Shown: in pieces, positions 1-11,977 of the stretch | How the letters are laid out: every line of letters starts with the position of its first letter | Numbering within the stretch: the first letter of the stretch is position 1 | NCBI GenBank assembly: GCA_037176905.1 | Contig: JBBBWG010014445.1 | Location: forward strand, 29,051 to 64,939 | Direction: 5' to 3' | DNA: 35,889 nt | Source: Azolla pinnata | Lineage: Eukaryota > Streptophyta > Polypodiopsida > Salviniales > Salviniaceae | Program-made: the position numbers and the translations under genes | Notes under the pieces: model-generated | Databases searched by the model: none | The model's input: the letters and a program-made list of their open reading frames with translations, nothing else | What the model was told of the DNA's origin: nothing

Positions 1-1470
1 TAATAATTAGATCAAAAGTAATGGTAAACTACAAAGACGAGGAGAAATGAAGCGTTCATGAAAGAAAAGAACTATGGGCCAAAAAGTCTTGAAGAAGTCA
101 AAGTAAAAGAAGAGTTATTGGGCATGAAGAAAAAAGAACTAAGAAGAAAAACTGTAGATCTCCAAATAACCGTCAAAATAATATGCTTACAGTTTTCTTA
201 TATGATAATCAAATTTATAGTTCAAATATTTGTTCTAAAGCAATTGAAGATCTAAATCTGAAGTTATAGATCGAGATCTCATTTGTCAAAGAGATAATGA
301 TATGTTAAGGGCAGCGATTTGGCGATTCACAATGCGATGCATACTGTGTAGGATTGTAGTAGACAGAGATGGAGTAGCCAAAAAACATCTCTTTTTTTCT
401 CTAATGACAAGATCATCAAGATATCAAATTGATGAAAACGAGCGACCATTTAAGTTGGTTTTGAGTGTACAGGGAGTTGTCAAGACTTACATGATATGAA
501 AGTCAAATCGATTCAATGTTGCGTTTATCTTTGATGCCGCGTTCTGGGGGCTTGTTTGAGGCCATAAAAGTTCTCCAAATCGACGACATCTGGAGTTTAG
601 ATGCGTTGACGATTTAAAGATCATCTTCAATCGACATTTTTGCACTGTGGATTCTCTTCAGAGAAATACATTCTTCACATCCATTCGGAAGGATCTATTT
701 TCTCAGACCCTCCATCATGAAATTCCTCTCATGCGATTCTTGGGTTTAGGGTTTAGGGACATAGTAATGCTAAGCGACAAGGACAGAGTACAAAATCCAT
801 ATTTGATAGAATGTAGATGTTCCTCAGCAATCTTTTGATTTCCATTTGAGACGTTGCCGCTCTTCTATGATCTCTTGGGTAGTTAGTATTCACCTCGAAT
901 GGAGATATCTGGCTTTTGCAGAAGCTTCGATGTCACATCTCTCATCGATGAAGATATGGTTTGTTTCTTGTGGATTTGGTCAGGCTGGGATCGTTTGCAG
1001 CAGCATCTTGCATCTTTTGCCAGCCATCTTCCGATAACGGAACAGTCAATGATTCCACATGAAGAATCTTCGGCTCGCATCTTTGCTGTAGGTCCAGGAG
1101 GCAATCTTTTTTATGCATTGAGTCATACTCCAGTCGCTCTCGATTGTCTTGAAGTTCACATAATCATCTCCGGTGATTGTTCTCGATCGTTTCGATTGTT
1201 CATTGTTAATGTGAGAGTTGGTTTCAGTTTGGGCATACCATAAATATAATACCAATTTGTCGAGAACCAAAGAATGTGGTGACGACGCTGGTCTGACGAA
1301 TCTTCAGCCTGCAACGATTCCGCAAAGATCATGTGTCAGCCGAGGAGCGAACTCAGCTCCAAATGCAACCTACTTAGCTCAGGCGAAGCCTTGTATAGGC
1401 CAATATGCAGTGATGCACATGATTGCGATCTCTTCTATGGGAATGTGACCTATATGCTTCGAATCCACCG
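1..1470. other. Upstream spacer, no gene recognised
   Basis: Only short open frames (60-115 codons) occur on both strands, overlapping each other, and none has a motif I recognise. Two adjacent copies of the plant telomere-like heptamer TTTAGGG lie near 745-760 (a telo-box-like motif often found near plant promoters). The first 300 bases are AT-rich. This stretch could hold remnants of a decayed element, but nothing identifies one. Confidence 0.4.
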
Positions 1471-1472
1471 GA

Positions 1473-1653
1473 AGAGGAGCAAAAACAAGCTCCTTTTTTA
1501 TTTATTTAGAGGTGCTTGGTCGACAGTTCTCATGATCAATCGAAAACCGGGATTTCATATGGACTAACAAGAGGAGCAGAAACAAGCCTTTGCCAAAACC
1601 AATCAACCAGCAGTTCTCCTGATCAATCGGAAACCGGGATTCAGATGGACTAA
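1473..1653. repeat. Tandem near-duplicate of about 90 bp
   Basis: Two consecutive blocks, about 1473-1567 and 1569-1653, share the same order of motifs. Each begins with a gaagaggagcaaaaacaag-like segment, then has cagttctc(a/c)tgatcaatcg, then aaaccgggatt, and ends in atggactaac. The second copy runs straight into the CAA/CAG microsatellite, so the duplication and the microsatellite may have arisen together. Confidence 0.6.
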
Positions 1654-1756
1654 CGGCAACAACAACATCAGCAACAACAACAACAACAACAACAACAATA
1701 GCAGCAACAACAATAGCAGCAACAACAATAGCTGCAAATGGATTAATGACAACAGT

Positions 1757-1790
<34 letters not shown>

Positions 1791-1880
1791 ACAACAACAA
1801 CAACAATAACAACAACAACAACAATAGCAGCAGCAACAACAGCAATAGCAGCAACAACAGCAACAACAGCAACAGCAGCT
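1654..1880. repeat. CAA/CAG trinucleotide microsatellite
   Basis: About 220 bases consist almost entirely of CAA, CAG and TAG triplets. Read on the plus strand it would be a glutamine tract, but in-phase TAG triplets break it repeatedly. The long leucine frame on the minus strand (1603-1968) is a by-product of the repeat. I treat it as non-coding. Confidence 0.85.
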
Positions 1881-2249
1881 CAGAGAGCTGATCGAAGTCT
1901 CGACATTTGCAGCTGATGTTTCGGCGCAACAAAGGACGCGAACGAGAGCTCGGGCACAATGAACTCAAATCCCATCCCTTGATTCAGTGACCCCAATCAG
2001 ACAACTGTTGTGCTCAGTTCTGTTCAGATTCTGAAGCCCATTCTGAAGCAAATGGATCAGAAATCTCATGAAGAAAACCGGAGAAGAAGAAAATTTGGCC
2101 GGAAGTGTAAAACACAGGAGAAGATATGTCTTCTTCTGCGTTTCTTCTCTGCGTTCAGTCGCAGAATTTCGGATGATCTCCGCCATAGCCCACGCTCACA
2201 CAGAAGCTCCTGCTTCTCCTTCTCTTTGCTGCTACCCGGGGGGAAAAAA

Positions 2250-2530
2250 TCAGGCGACGATCCGCTCCCTTTCCTTCTTCTTCTGCTTCCTCTGCTTCCT
2301 CTGCTTCTTTATTCAGACCAGAATTCCTACGAGGCTCCATTTTGAAGACTCGTTCTTCCACCTCTGTGGCAACTCTATCTCCGGGGAAAAGGCAGCTGAT
2401 TGACAGAACGAGCAAAAAGGAAACCAAGGAGAAGGAGAAGAATCGGGGACGAGAAGGAAGAAGAAGGAGAAGAATCCAAGAGGAGGAGGAAGAGGAGGAG
2501 GAGGAGGAGGAGGAGAAGAGGAAGAAGGTG
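2250..2530. repeat. Pyrimidine-rich then purine-rich tracts
   Basis: A CTTCTT/CTGCTTCCT-rich stretch (about 2265-2320) is followed by a GAAGAAGGAGAAG/GAGGAGGAGG-rich stretch (about 2420-2525). The two are roughly complementary and could pair as an imperfect hairpin. They lie 200-480 bases before the kinase start, so they may be in its promoter or 5' leader. Confidence 0.6.
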
Positions 2531-2742
2531 AGATACTGCAGAAAAAACCCTCTTCCCGACATGGAGTTCCCAACCATGAGAAAACCGGAACTCCTCTAAG
2601 GAAATGTTTGGAAATGCTTTCGAGTAATGGTGGAGTCGAGATGCTTTGAAATCTCTCAGGAATTTTTGCAGAAAACATCTTAAAGATACCCTGAAGAATG
2701 GTGACCGAACAGCAACTGCATCCTTGATCTGGTGCATGTCCG

Positions 2743-5700
2743 ATGGAAAGAATCCACACATTTCTCGTTCTCTTGCTCCTGCTTGATTGGTTTCCCTTCA
2801 GAACTCAGTCGACCCTTTACCATGACTCCATAGCGAAAGACTTCAGTGGATCTGCGATGAACTTCATAGATAACTCTGGCAAGCAATTCCTCACTTCGTC
2901 GAGCGGGAATTTCTCGCTTTGCTTCTACAGTCAAGGGACATCCTTCTATGTGAGTATAATCCACATGCCATCACAGAAGGTCGTATGGATAGCAAACAGG
3001 GACAAGCCGATCTCACAATTTGACAATCTCTCCTTCAAATTGAATGGGAATCTTATGCTCACCAGCAGTGCAGACTCAGAGGTCGTATGGTCCACCAATA
3101 CCTCTGGCTATGGAGCTGTAAAGATGCAGATGCAAGACAGTGGAAACCTCGCTCTGCTGGATAAAGACAACATCACAATCTGGCAAAGCTTTGATCACCC
3201 TACTGATACTCTTCTTTTGGGTCAGATGCTCAAGAGCGATGCCAGACTCGTGAGCGAAGTGTCCAGCTCGAGCGTTTCTTCGGGTCCATATTCTCTCTCC
3301 TTTACAGCAGGTCAGTCTAAAGCATGTGTATGTGAACACAGAAAACAAGCTGCATGCACTGGACAGCTTATATTTAGCTAGCCCAGAAATTTTGTGTGCA
3401 TTTACACTTGTTTCACTTCCAATCATCAGAGGGGCAATCCTCTTTTAACTGTCTATTTATCTCCTTTTGGTATGAACTCTCCAAACTGTGTGTAAAAGTG
3501 GCATTACTAGTTAGTTATCTGGTACATAGCTACAGAACAAGTTATTTTGGTGTTCTGAACGTTTTACTTTAGCTAGCGAAAATGTCCTATGTTGCCACTT
3601 CTTTTGACTAATGGATCATTAGTCACTTTGTGGTATGGACTCTGAAAGTTGTGTAAAAAACTGGCATAATTAGCTTGTTTTTTGATAGCTGCATAGGTGC
3701 CATTATGGTTTTCTGGACATTATATATTTTATGTTGCTTCTTGTTTCGGGTAATGGATCACTAGTCACTTTCAATCAATCATTGGATGGTGGATCCCGTC
3801 TTTTTAACTATCTATTCTTTAGGTGTATAGGATCTGGAATTTTGTGTAAATTTGGCATAATTGGTTTTTTGGTACATACAAGCTATTCATGTTCCCATGC
3901 TTTCAACTCAATGTGTAATATTAGCCAGCTAAAATACTGTATGTTTACACTTGTTAGAGCTAATGGACCATTCGTCTCTTTCAATCATGAGAGAGGGTAA
4001 TGGATCGTTAATCCCTTTCAATCATGAGAGGGGTTTAAATACCTATGTTGTTTAAGAATGGATATACTTAGCTATTCTGGTTTTAGCTACATATGAAGCT
4101 TTCTAAAAATGTTCGATTATCGTACTTTGAACTCAGGTCGAGATGTGCGTCTGATATACACGTTGGGTTCAGACTCGTCGAATCTGTCGGTAGCATACTG
4201 GAGCATGTCCATGGACGCACGGCTAGTGACCTTATTGAACGGCACTCCGAGTTATGCCAAAATCGATTCCACGGGGCTAACTCTCGTATCTCAAGGAGGA
4301 TCAGTGATCTCTACCATCAGCTTCACCTGCACAACCCTGTGTGCAGCAACTCTGAACCCCGATGGGAATCTTGTCATCTCGGTTTACGCTTTGAATGTAT
4401 GGACCCCGCTCTTTCAAGCACTCAACAGCAGTTGTGATCTCCCTTTGTATTGTGGCCCATTGGGGCTTTGCAGTGGTGGGCAGTGCAGTTGCCCAAACCC
4501 TCTCCAGGTAGTGGATAAGAAGAGCATAACACAAGGTTGTAAGGCCCCTGCTGTGGAGGCATGCTCGAGCAGCAGCAACTCATCGGGAACAGTCCGATTT
4601 GAGAAGATATTGGATAATGTAGACTACTTTGCTAATAAGTATGTTAAACCAATAGCAAAGGCCGCGCTAAATGAATGCAAACAGATGTGCGCAGACAACT
4701 GTTCATGCAACTTTTTTTTCTTTGACAGTTTGTCAGCAGATTGCTACCTCTATGGGAAGCTAGGGACGTTGAAGAGTACGAGTGCATCAGCAGGGGCTCT
4801 GTATGCCCGATCGGCAACTCTGGATAGTTCAGATCCATCGGTTGATGCAAAGGGCGGCGTGGAGGGGTTTCCTCAATTCGTGCTGCCTGTAATCATTGTA
4901 GGGAGCATACTCATTATAATCGCCATGACAAGTGTGTTCTTATACTGGTACTTCAAGATGCGGAGGATTGATCTCACCTCTAGCACTGGCCGCGGCAAAC
5001 ACGATGAAGAAGAAGGGGGAGAAGAGGATCAGTTCTTGGATACATTCCCAAATTTCCCATGTCGATACTCTTACAAGGATCTACAGAATGCGACCAATAA
5101 CTTCAGCAAAAGGCTCGGAGGGGGTGGGTTCGGCTCGGTCTACGAAGGAGTGCTCAGTGACAACTCAAAAGTGGCTGTAAAACAGCTGGAAGGGATAGGA
5201 CAAGGGAAGAAGGAGTTCCGGGCCGAGGTGGCGATCATCGGGAGCATCCATCATGTTCATTTGGTCCACCTTCGTGGGTTCTGCGTGGAAGGCCTGCATC
5301 GGCTCTTGGTGTATGAGTTCATGGCGAACGGCTCTCTAGACAAACACTTGTTCCATGGAGCTGTTAACCCAAATGTGCTTGATTGGAATACCAGGGTTAA
5401 GATCGCTCTCGGGACTGCAAGAGGATTAGCCTATCTCCATGATGATTGCCGAGATAAGGTCATACACTGTGACATCAAGCCTGAAAACATACTCCTTGAC
5501 GAAAATTTCAATGCGAAGCTGTCAGATTTTGGGCTGGCGAAGCTCATGGACAAGGAGCAGAGCCAGGTGTTCACAACAATGAGGGGGACAAGGGGGTATC
5601 TTGCTCCAGAATGGCTGATGAACCTAGCGATATCAGAGAAGAGCGATGTGTACAGCTTTGGGATGGTGCTGCTTGAGCTGATTGCAGGCAGGAAGAACTT

Positions 5701-6070
5701 CGAGCCACACGAGGTCTCTGAGAAGAGGTATTTCCCTGCCTATGCTGTCCATCAAATCGAGAGAGGATCGCCAGAGGATCTCATTGATAAGAGGCTTGGT
5801 GCAAATGCTGCTTCTAGCGAGGAGCTCTTAAGATTGATTAGGATAGCATTGTGGTGTATACAAGTGGATACCACATTGAGACCTTCGATGAACAAAGTAG
5901 TGCAGATGCTTGAGGGCAGTGGTAAAATAGAGGAGCCACCATCTTCGGAAGCGATTCAGCTGCACGCTCGTATGATGGAGTCTTTGACGTCAAGCCAGCC
6001 TAGCTGTACCACCACAAATACCAGCCATTTAAGCTTGCTTTCCTCTGTTGAGCTTTCAGGTCCAAGGTAA
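2743..6070 (+). CDS. G-type lectin S-receptor-like Ser/Thr protein kinase, SD2-5 type
   Basis: This is a plasma-membrane receptor kinase. Exons are 2743-3310 and 4137-6070. The phase-1 intron has a GTCAGT donor and a CAG acceptor, and the joined frame is 833 aa. The order of parts is: signal peptide (about 1-23); B-lectin domain (about 45-165, with VVWIANRD and IWQSFDHPTDTLL); EGF-like/Cys-rich stretch (CGPLGLC, CSCP); PAN-like Cys segment (about 330-415); one membrane helix (about 438-461); acidic juxtamembrane region; kinase domain (about 500-780). Kinase landmarks are the glycine loop LGGGGFGSVYEG at 516-527, Lys538, the catalytic loop HCDIKPEN with Asp635, DFG at 653-655 and GTRGYLAPEW. 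Cys in place of Arg before Asp635 makes it a non-RD kinase, a class linked by family knowledge to immune-type receptors. A Ser/Thr-rich tail ends the protein. The ligand cannot be told from sequence. The start ATG opens directly onto the hydrophobic signal peptide. Confidence 0.93.
3365..4060. repeat. Degenerate tandem repeat filling the kinase intron
   Basis: The 826-bp intron contains about three to four diverged copies of one unit. The marker taatggatca(t/c)tagtcac occurs near 3609 and 3751, with related forms near 3961 and 3998. A second marker, tgtgtaaa...tggcataatta, occurs near 3491, 3649 and 3844. Copies are about 150-230 bp apart. A related copy on the same strand lies in intron 7 of the ABCC gene (about 19730-19960). 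Confidence 0.6.
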
Positions 6071-7230
6071 AAGAAAAGGAGAAAGAACTGAAGAAGGAAG
6101 AAGAAGAAGAAACGAGCTCTCCAAATTTAGCACGGACTTTGTCTTCTGGGTGAATTTGTTTTCTACTTGGATGAATGCCAGTGGAAACTGCTCAGCTGCC
6201 CCCATAGCTGCAAGGGTTTTGCAAAAGGAAAGAGACCAGAGAATCAAATGTTCTCCGGATTTCAAAGCACGCATGGATGTCTGCTTTGTATTCCGAAAAG
6301 ACCAGGTTAGATTTCTATGGGTTTTTTTGTATTTCAAGCAGAGATTGTGTATATTCAAATCGACTTACAAGCCCAATGGTCTCACAGAGGACTTTTCATA
6401 AACCCATATGACATGCTCTTTTCATGTATCGGATCGGCCACACAGAAGGCTTTGCTTTTCTTCTGTTGTCTCTAGATTTTTTACAAGTCCATATGACAGG
6501 TTTTTTTCATGGATCTGAGGATGGATGCAGCCACAGAAGACATGTTCCTTTTTTCCTTCACTGGGTTGGCTTCTGGTATAGGATGCCTATTTCAAGTTTG
6601 AAAACTTTTGAGTGATCATGCAACGAATCATTCAGATCATGGCAGATGTGTCATTCAAATTATCCCAATGATTGGAAAGTGTTTTTGTCCATTTGATTGC
6701 TAAAAAGAGAGATGCGCATTTTTTGATATAATGCACTGATCGATCCATTCCAAGTTGCTTCTTAAGACTCAAATGATTGCTTCCCCAGTTGGAGATACTA
6801 TTGCTCTGCATTTTTTATGGTGGGTCGAAAGCAGATAAACCTCTCATATCCATGCTAATCATCAGATGCTGCTCCGACCCAGTGCTCCTGTGGTTCTAAA
6901 AGTTTTGAAACTTTCAAAGTGCCCCCCTTGTATATATTAAAAGACTGTTTCCAATTAATTCTGATTTTCATTAAGGTGGAAAGCTTGTATTAAACGGCAT
7001 TTGTACTAAGTTTTTATGGCTTCATTACTACTATGATTAATGACGAAAGAGTGTTTAAGTACAAGATTGTTTTATAGCAACTAAAATTTAATCAATGGAA
7101 TCAAGTCTAACTATTGCAATGACTTTTTTATTGCTAAGCATAACTGTATGGATTTTAGCAATTACAGTGACTAATTACCATTGAATGTATGTATGGATCG
7201 AACTGTATGTGAATCAGAGGAATTGTGATC
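6071..7230. other. 3' flank of the kinase gene, AT-rich spacer
   Basis: The kinase 3' untranslated region should lie at the start of this stretch. A weak duplication is visible: a ccatatgaca(t/g)g...ttttcatg(t/g)atc...ccacagaag block near 6402-6450 recurs near 6489-6540. No clear AATAAA was seen in the first 600 bases. No gene is recognised. Confidence 0.4.
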
Positions 7231-7299
7231 CTATCCTTCTTTTCAGGCGCAGTTATGGCGAGTCCGACGAAGATGATGTTCATAAAGAGGTAAACATTA

Positions 7300-7655
7300 A
7301 AGAGATATCGATGGCTTTATTTTGTTTCTACAGTGTGGCTGAATGCGACGAGCTGATCGATAACAGAACTGAAAGTTAATTGTTTGTGCTGCCTAAGGTT
7401 CAACAGTTTGAACATGGAAGATTGACAAGTAACTGTTGAAAATCTCAGAATTGTGTCTAAAAGAAAAGAAAGGAAGTTTGTTGAATGATGCTGACTTCTA
7501 TTTGTTTTTTACTGTGTGGTAAAAGAACTGAAAGTGGATTTGTGTTAATATGAACATGGAAGGCCCAATAATCAACTGTAAGAAACTCAGAATTCTGTGT
7601 TAAAAAAAAAACAAAAAAACCAAAAAAAGAAGCTCGTTGAATGATTCCAAGGGGT
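7300..7655. repeat. Diverged direct duplication of about 180 bp
   Basis: The segment about 7330-7490 and the segment about 7515-7650 share, in order, a tgtgg start, agaactgaaagt, gaacatggaag, caactgt(t/a)(g/a)a, ctcagaatt(g/c)tgt and gttgaatgat. The second copy has gained an A-rich run (about 7601-7630). An exon-like stretch before it (about 7248-7290, with cag before and gtaaac after) gives no recognisable protein. Confidence 0.5.
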
Positions 7656-7659
7656 CCAT

Positions 7660-8435
7660 GTGAAAGAAATCAAAGAGCAGAATTCATTCATTTCCAATGC
7701 TTTCTTCCAAAGACATAATCTAATCTTTGATGATTCATTTCCTTGTTCGCAGTTTTTGGAGAGGTCAGTGGTTTCGATGCTCTCCGACAAAGTTGTCTGA
7801 TTGACGACATTATTGGAAGAGAGAATGGTCTGGACCCCGGAGGAGAATGGTTCACATACGCTTCCTTCTAAATTTTCTTTTAAAAGGCCAGAAAAAAGTG
7901 AATCGCATCATGGCAAGAGAGCGATCGCTTCCGAAGAACTCGAGTTTTGGACCCGTCAACATCCGAAATTCGGACTTGAACACGCACAAGGGAATCGTGC
8001 TTAAACCGACCAAAAAGATTAGATATTGCTTAGATCTTGTAGATTGTATCTTGGCATGGATTAGCTCCATCCACTCGTTTCGATCACTCTGATGTAAGTT
8101 GGTTGCAATCTTGACTAGATCACATGCTGTGTTTTGCCTGATTACGCGAATTCAACTGATTTGCCGTCGAGTAACAGAAAAATACACATGCCCACTTGAA
8201 TCGAAGAATCGTTCCCTTTTACAGTGTAAAGCGGGGCATCATCAACATGCCTCGTTATTTTTGTTCGGCTTCGCATGCATATGAGCAAGTGACTTATTGC
8301 TTCTCTTCAAATTTGAAGCTTTACATCAAGGGGTCAAGTGTAAACAGAACACTAATTTGCAATCTATACGTGAGAAAATTCCTGTTTATGGGAGTCTAGA
8401 TGTTGACACGAATTCAGGTTTGTCTTGGCCTAAGA
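7660..8435. other. Spacer without recognisable gene
   Basis: Only short overlapping open frames (60-80 codons) occur on both strands, and none has a known motif. I see no repeat of note here. Confidence 0.35.
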
Positions 8436-8439
8436 AATA

Positions 8440-8800
8440 ATTACGAATTAACGCCTCATCTTCCACTAAAAATTAACACCCAATTGATTTCGTTAGTATA
8501 GCATTAATTGGTTTTATTCCATATCACTTCCCACCGATCGATCCTAATTGATTCCCTTACCTAAATTCGATTACCAAAAGTTAGAAATGTTAAAATCTAA
8601 TTAGTAATTGATGTTAATCGATTAACTCGAGCATTAAACAGTTGACTAATTTGATGTTAATTGAGCCCACAATCAATTGATTCGGTGTTAGTTAATTAAT
8701 TGAGCGTTAATTTGTAAAACTAGGCGCTAAGTTGTAATATTTTAGTTTTAATAGGCGTTAGAATGTAATCTATGATTTGGTTAGGCGTTTTTCACTCATT
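8440..8800. repeat. Repeats of a TTAACGCC/TTAACACC motif in both orientations
   Basis: Motifs of the form aattaacgcc, attaacaccc, gcgttaattt and ggcgttagaatgtaat recur every 25-60 bases, in direct orientation on the left and mostly inverted on the right. The outermost copies (near 8440-8456 and 8752-8775) are roughly inverted to each other, with an AT-rich middle. This would fit a small non-autonomous terminal-inverted-repeat element. No clear target-site duplication was found. Confidence 0.35.
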
Positions 8801-8901
8801 TTCCCTATTATATTATTAAAATAGTACAACTGTATATAATATATATAGAATAGGTCGCCATATTGACTTGTTTATTAATGTTTTGACGCGTTAAGAAGCC
8901 A

Positions 8902-9075
8902 ATGAAGGATCAAGCTTTGTTCCGGTTTGGTTACAGTACATTGGTTGATTGCATGTTTGGGAATTCATCTATGGCATCCCTAATCCAGCTGATCCTAACA
9001 ATATTTATGAGATCTTTGCTAGGAGGCTTAAATATTCTGTTTAAGTGTGCCAGAAAGAGAATTTTGTTAAGGTAA
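8902..9075 (+). pseudogene. Degenerate coding-like fragment
   Basis: An ATG frame of 57 codons runs 8902-9075. Across about 8950-9030 a second frame gives a more protein-like stretch (VWEFIYGIPNPADPNNIYE and onward) that ends in a stop. Having peptide-like stretches in two frames suggests a frameshifted relic, or chance. I do not recognise the family. Confidence 0.2.
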
Positions 9076-9700
9076 GATTAAAGCTACCGAGCTAAATATT
9101 CTGAATGTATCGCTATCAAATGCCCGATTAACCCGAGCCTTTCTGCATCTCTAAAACTAATTTTCAGCTGTTGGCAAAATAAACAATTCATGAATTGCAG
9201 CTCGACGTCGAAAAGCCTTGTGGACATTGTAAAAAAGGAATTTCATTTCGAGTCAGTCTTGGGTGGGTAATTGTAGTCACATTGCCGAACTCAAGTAATT
9301 CAAATCTACCAATTGGTTTTGCTCTTCAAATTAGTGAGAATTAGCAAATACTTTAGCAACATAATTAAAAGCTTCTAAGACTAAAATTCTAGTAAGATTA
9401 GTGTCTCACGATTGTTGGATCATGAGATGATCGTCATCTCAAGGGCATCTAACAAGAAAAACCAGCTGAACAGTTTTTTGTTGTGTAATTAAAGTCGATA
9501 ATCTCCTTTGACTTGAGATTTTGAATCTTTTTAAAAATATGTAGGTTTACAGTATCATAATTAGCTGTGTGTACTTAATCTCCAAAACTTGCTCGCAGAA
9601 ATTCTCCAAATGCTGCTGTAATTAATATTGTCTAATTAGATCATACCATTAAATTACCTCTAGATGATTTGATGCTGATTCCATGATCATTTGTCGCAGG

Positions 9701-9842
9701 GGAATTAATGGGCCGGCTGCAGGATCCGCGGGAGATGAATCAGCCGGCTGATCAGAAGAAACTTGACGGTTTGATCCTTGACGAATTTTTAGCTGCCCTC
9801 GGGGCCATATACATCTTAATAGATGATCTAGGTCAAATTTAG
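9701..9842 (+). other. Possible isolated exon or small ORF
   Basis: A locally GC-richer island follows an acceptor-like ttgtcgcag. From the ATG at 9708 it reads 44 codons (MGRLQDPREMNQPADQKKLD and onward) to a TAG at 9840-9842. The surroundings are strongly AT-rich. No matching neighbouring exon or family was recognised, so it could be part of a non-coding transcript or chance. Confidence 0.2.
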
Positions 9843-11320
9843 AAGGTCATTATCAAAGCAAATATAAGAATATTAAGCTGCACCAAATGCAATGTAACCG
9901 CCCTAAATATTTTCACGGCTAGTTGAATATGATCAGATACAATATAGAGCCACACTTAATTAGCACCTCCTTGATCATGATCAAACTAGCTGGCTTATGT
10001 ATAAATGTACTTCTACATCGAAAAATCTGACCTAATTCCCTGTACTAATTACGGCTCTATGAGTCTTTAATGATCATCAACCTATTGACCTTCATTAGCT
10101 GTGTGAAATTAATGTGATCACAATATAGACGTCTCTGATCTGATCAATTATTTATACTAGGTCGATCCAATTATGGACTTTGTACAATGTGACAATATAC
10201 AGATTATCGCGATGTAATTCGATTATAAACACATGCCTGATCTGATTTTCCTCATGGTGATATTCCAACACAGCTTCAAACGTTGATTTTGCTCGTTGAC
10301 TTCATTGTGGTTCAAACTTGTTTCGTATTTCTTGTGGAATATGGATGTTAATGAAACTTTTTATTGTAAATCACGGGCGTCTTTATAATACATCTACAAT
10401 CGACCATACCTAGCTAGTATCCTTTTTTTTTAATCGATTTAAGCTCAAGGTGTCCAAGAGTGTGCATGTTTTGCCCATTATAAGTAGGCATGCCTAAAAT
10501 ACAACAAATAGATATGTTCCTTGTTTAGAAAATTACAAATCTCGTTACAGATTATCATGTTTAAGGAGCATCTATGTTCATATAATCAATGATATTATAC
10601 TTAGTCATTATCAAGCTATCGACATGCATGTTTAGCATTTCGTATATGGTCAATAAGGGTTTAATTATAATACTATCCATTTTAATTAGGTGTGTTTAAC
10701 ATAAAGAAACTTAGCTTAAAAAATTACAAATTTTAGTACATCACTATTACACATTTTGTCCAAACATGGACATTAAACTCATTCAACTTGTACTTTGATA
10801 CCTTTACTTATCCCACTGTACACATTTTAATGTTTTTATCTATTTGGTTCTCCATCATCGCGAGCCAACCCTTCCCATATTATTAGTATTCGACATTTCG
10901 TGCATGGTTGTCACTCGGTGGATCCGGTGATTTGCAATATTGAAAATCGACATTGCAAGCCATTTAATTGAGATATGAACACGTCGTACATTTTGATTAT
11001 TTAAAACTTAGCTAATTAGTCACGATAGAGTATAAATTATCATAAAATAAGATAGCTAATTAGTGTATAGATTTTAGCTTGAATATGCAAAGTTCGTGGG
11101 TTCAGTACTTTGTGTTGCCACAGCTCAGCATAGAAATTATGCAGCATGCTTCATTCTTTAATGTGGCCGGCGGTCATGAGCATTATTATTAATATCAAGT
11201 AATTAAACAATATTATATTATGTAGTTGATCACTATGGATCACAGTTATATAGCTTCTTGCAAAAATTGCACATGTCTAGTACATGATGTACTTAAATGC
11301 AATGCAATTAGAAACTCTAG
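9843..11320. other. AT-rich spacer, nothing recognised
   Basis: About 1.5 kb of AT-rich sequence with frequent TGATCA, TTAATTAG and AGCTAG short motifs. There is no open frame of note and no clear large repeat. Confidence 0.45.
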
Positions 11321-11321
11321 T

Positions 11322-11672
11322 TAGTGACCATTCTTTCTAATTAAGTTGGCAAGAGTGAGCAGCTCAACAATATTTGCAAACACACAATTAGCCACCATTC
11401 TTCCTAATATCGGCAAGAGTGAGCGACCTCAATAATTGCAAACATACAATTATCGGCCAGTACTGTTCCTAAAGTTGGCAGTCGATCAGTAACTCCACAA
11501 TTGCATAAAAACACACAATTGGCGCTCGCCATGTAATTTCCTAAAATCGGCAAGAGTGAGGGAGTTCAATAATTGCAGATTAACACAATATTTTGTCCTA
11601 TTAAAGTGATCGGCAAGAGTGAGTGAGTTCAATAATTGCAAAATATTAACGCACAATTTTTCACCAATGTCT
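11322..11672. repeat. Tandem array, about five copies of a 65-bp unit
   Basis: The unit core is cggcaagagtgag...ctcaataattgcaaa...cacaatt followed by a cattcttcctaa-like segment. Cores start near 11346, 11411, 11475, 11547 and 11610, so the period is about 63-72 bp. Copy 3 is the most diverged. The array lies 0.3-0.65 kb past the stop codon of the minus-strand VQ gene. Confidence 0.85.
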
Positions 11673-11787
11673 AAGTTCTGTGATGAACTCATGTCTAGTG
11701 TCTTTAAATTATTCTCAATATTATATAATCTCAAGTGATCGGTTGACTTGCATTACAAACATACACTTGTCTGTTATAAGATTGTTC

Positions 11788-11793
11788 TTTATT
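11788..11793 (-). terminator. Candidate poly(A) signal of the VQ gene
   Basis: The minus strand reads AATAAA here, about 185 nucleotides past the VQ stop codon. This distance is normal for a plant near-upstream element. It is a motif match only. Confidence 0.35.
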
Positions 11794-11977
11794 TACATCA
11801 CAAATTTGTAACTCTCCAAGTTCCTTCTTTAATGCAACAAGGAATAGTTAGAAGTCAAAAACAATTCAAAAACAACGGCACAAATTCAAACTAACACCTC
11901 CCCCAATTATGTTGCCGATCTTCGCAGATTCTGAGTCGCTTTATATGATCTAAAACCCTACAAATAGCAAAACCTGA

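Noticed and set aside
1603-1968. Polyleucine frame on the minus strand
   Set aside because: It is the reverse reading of the CAA/CAG microsatellite and has no real signal peptide context or domain.
7248-7380. Two small exons around 7248-7290 and 7333-7379
   Set aside because: The implied intron of about 42 bases is too short for plants, and the peptide matches nothing I know.
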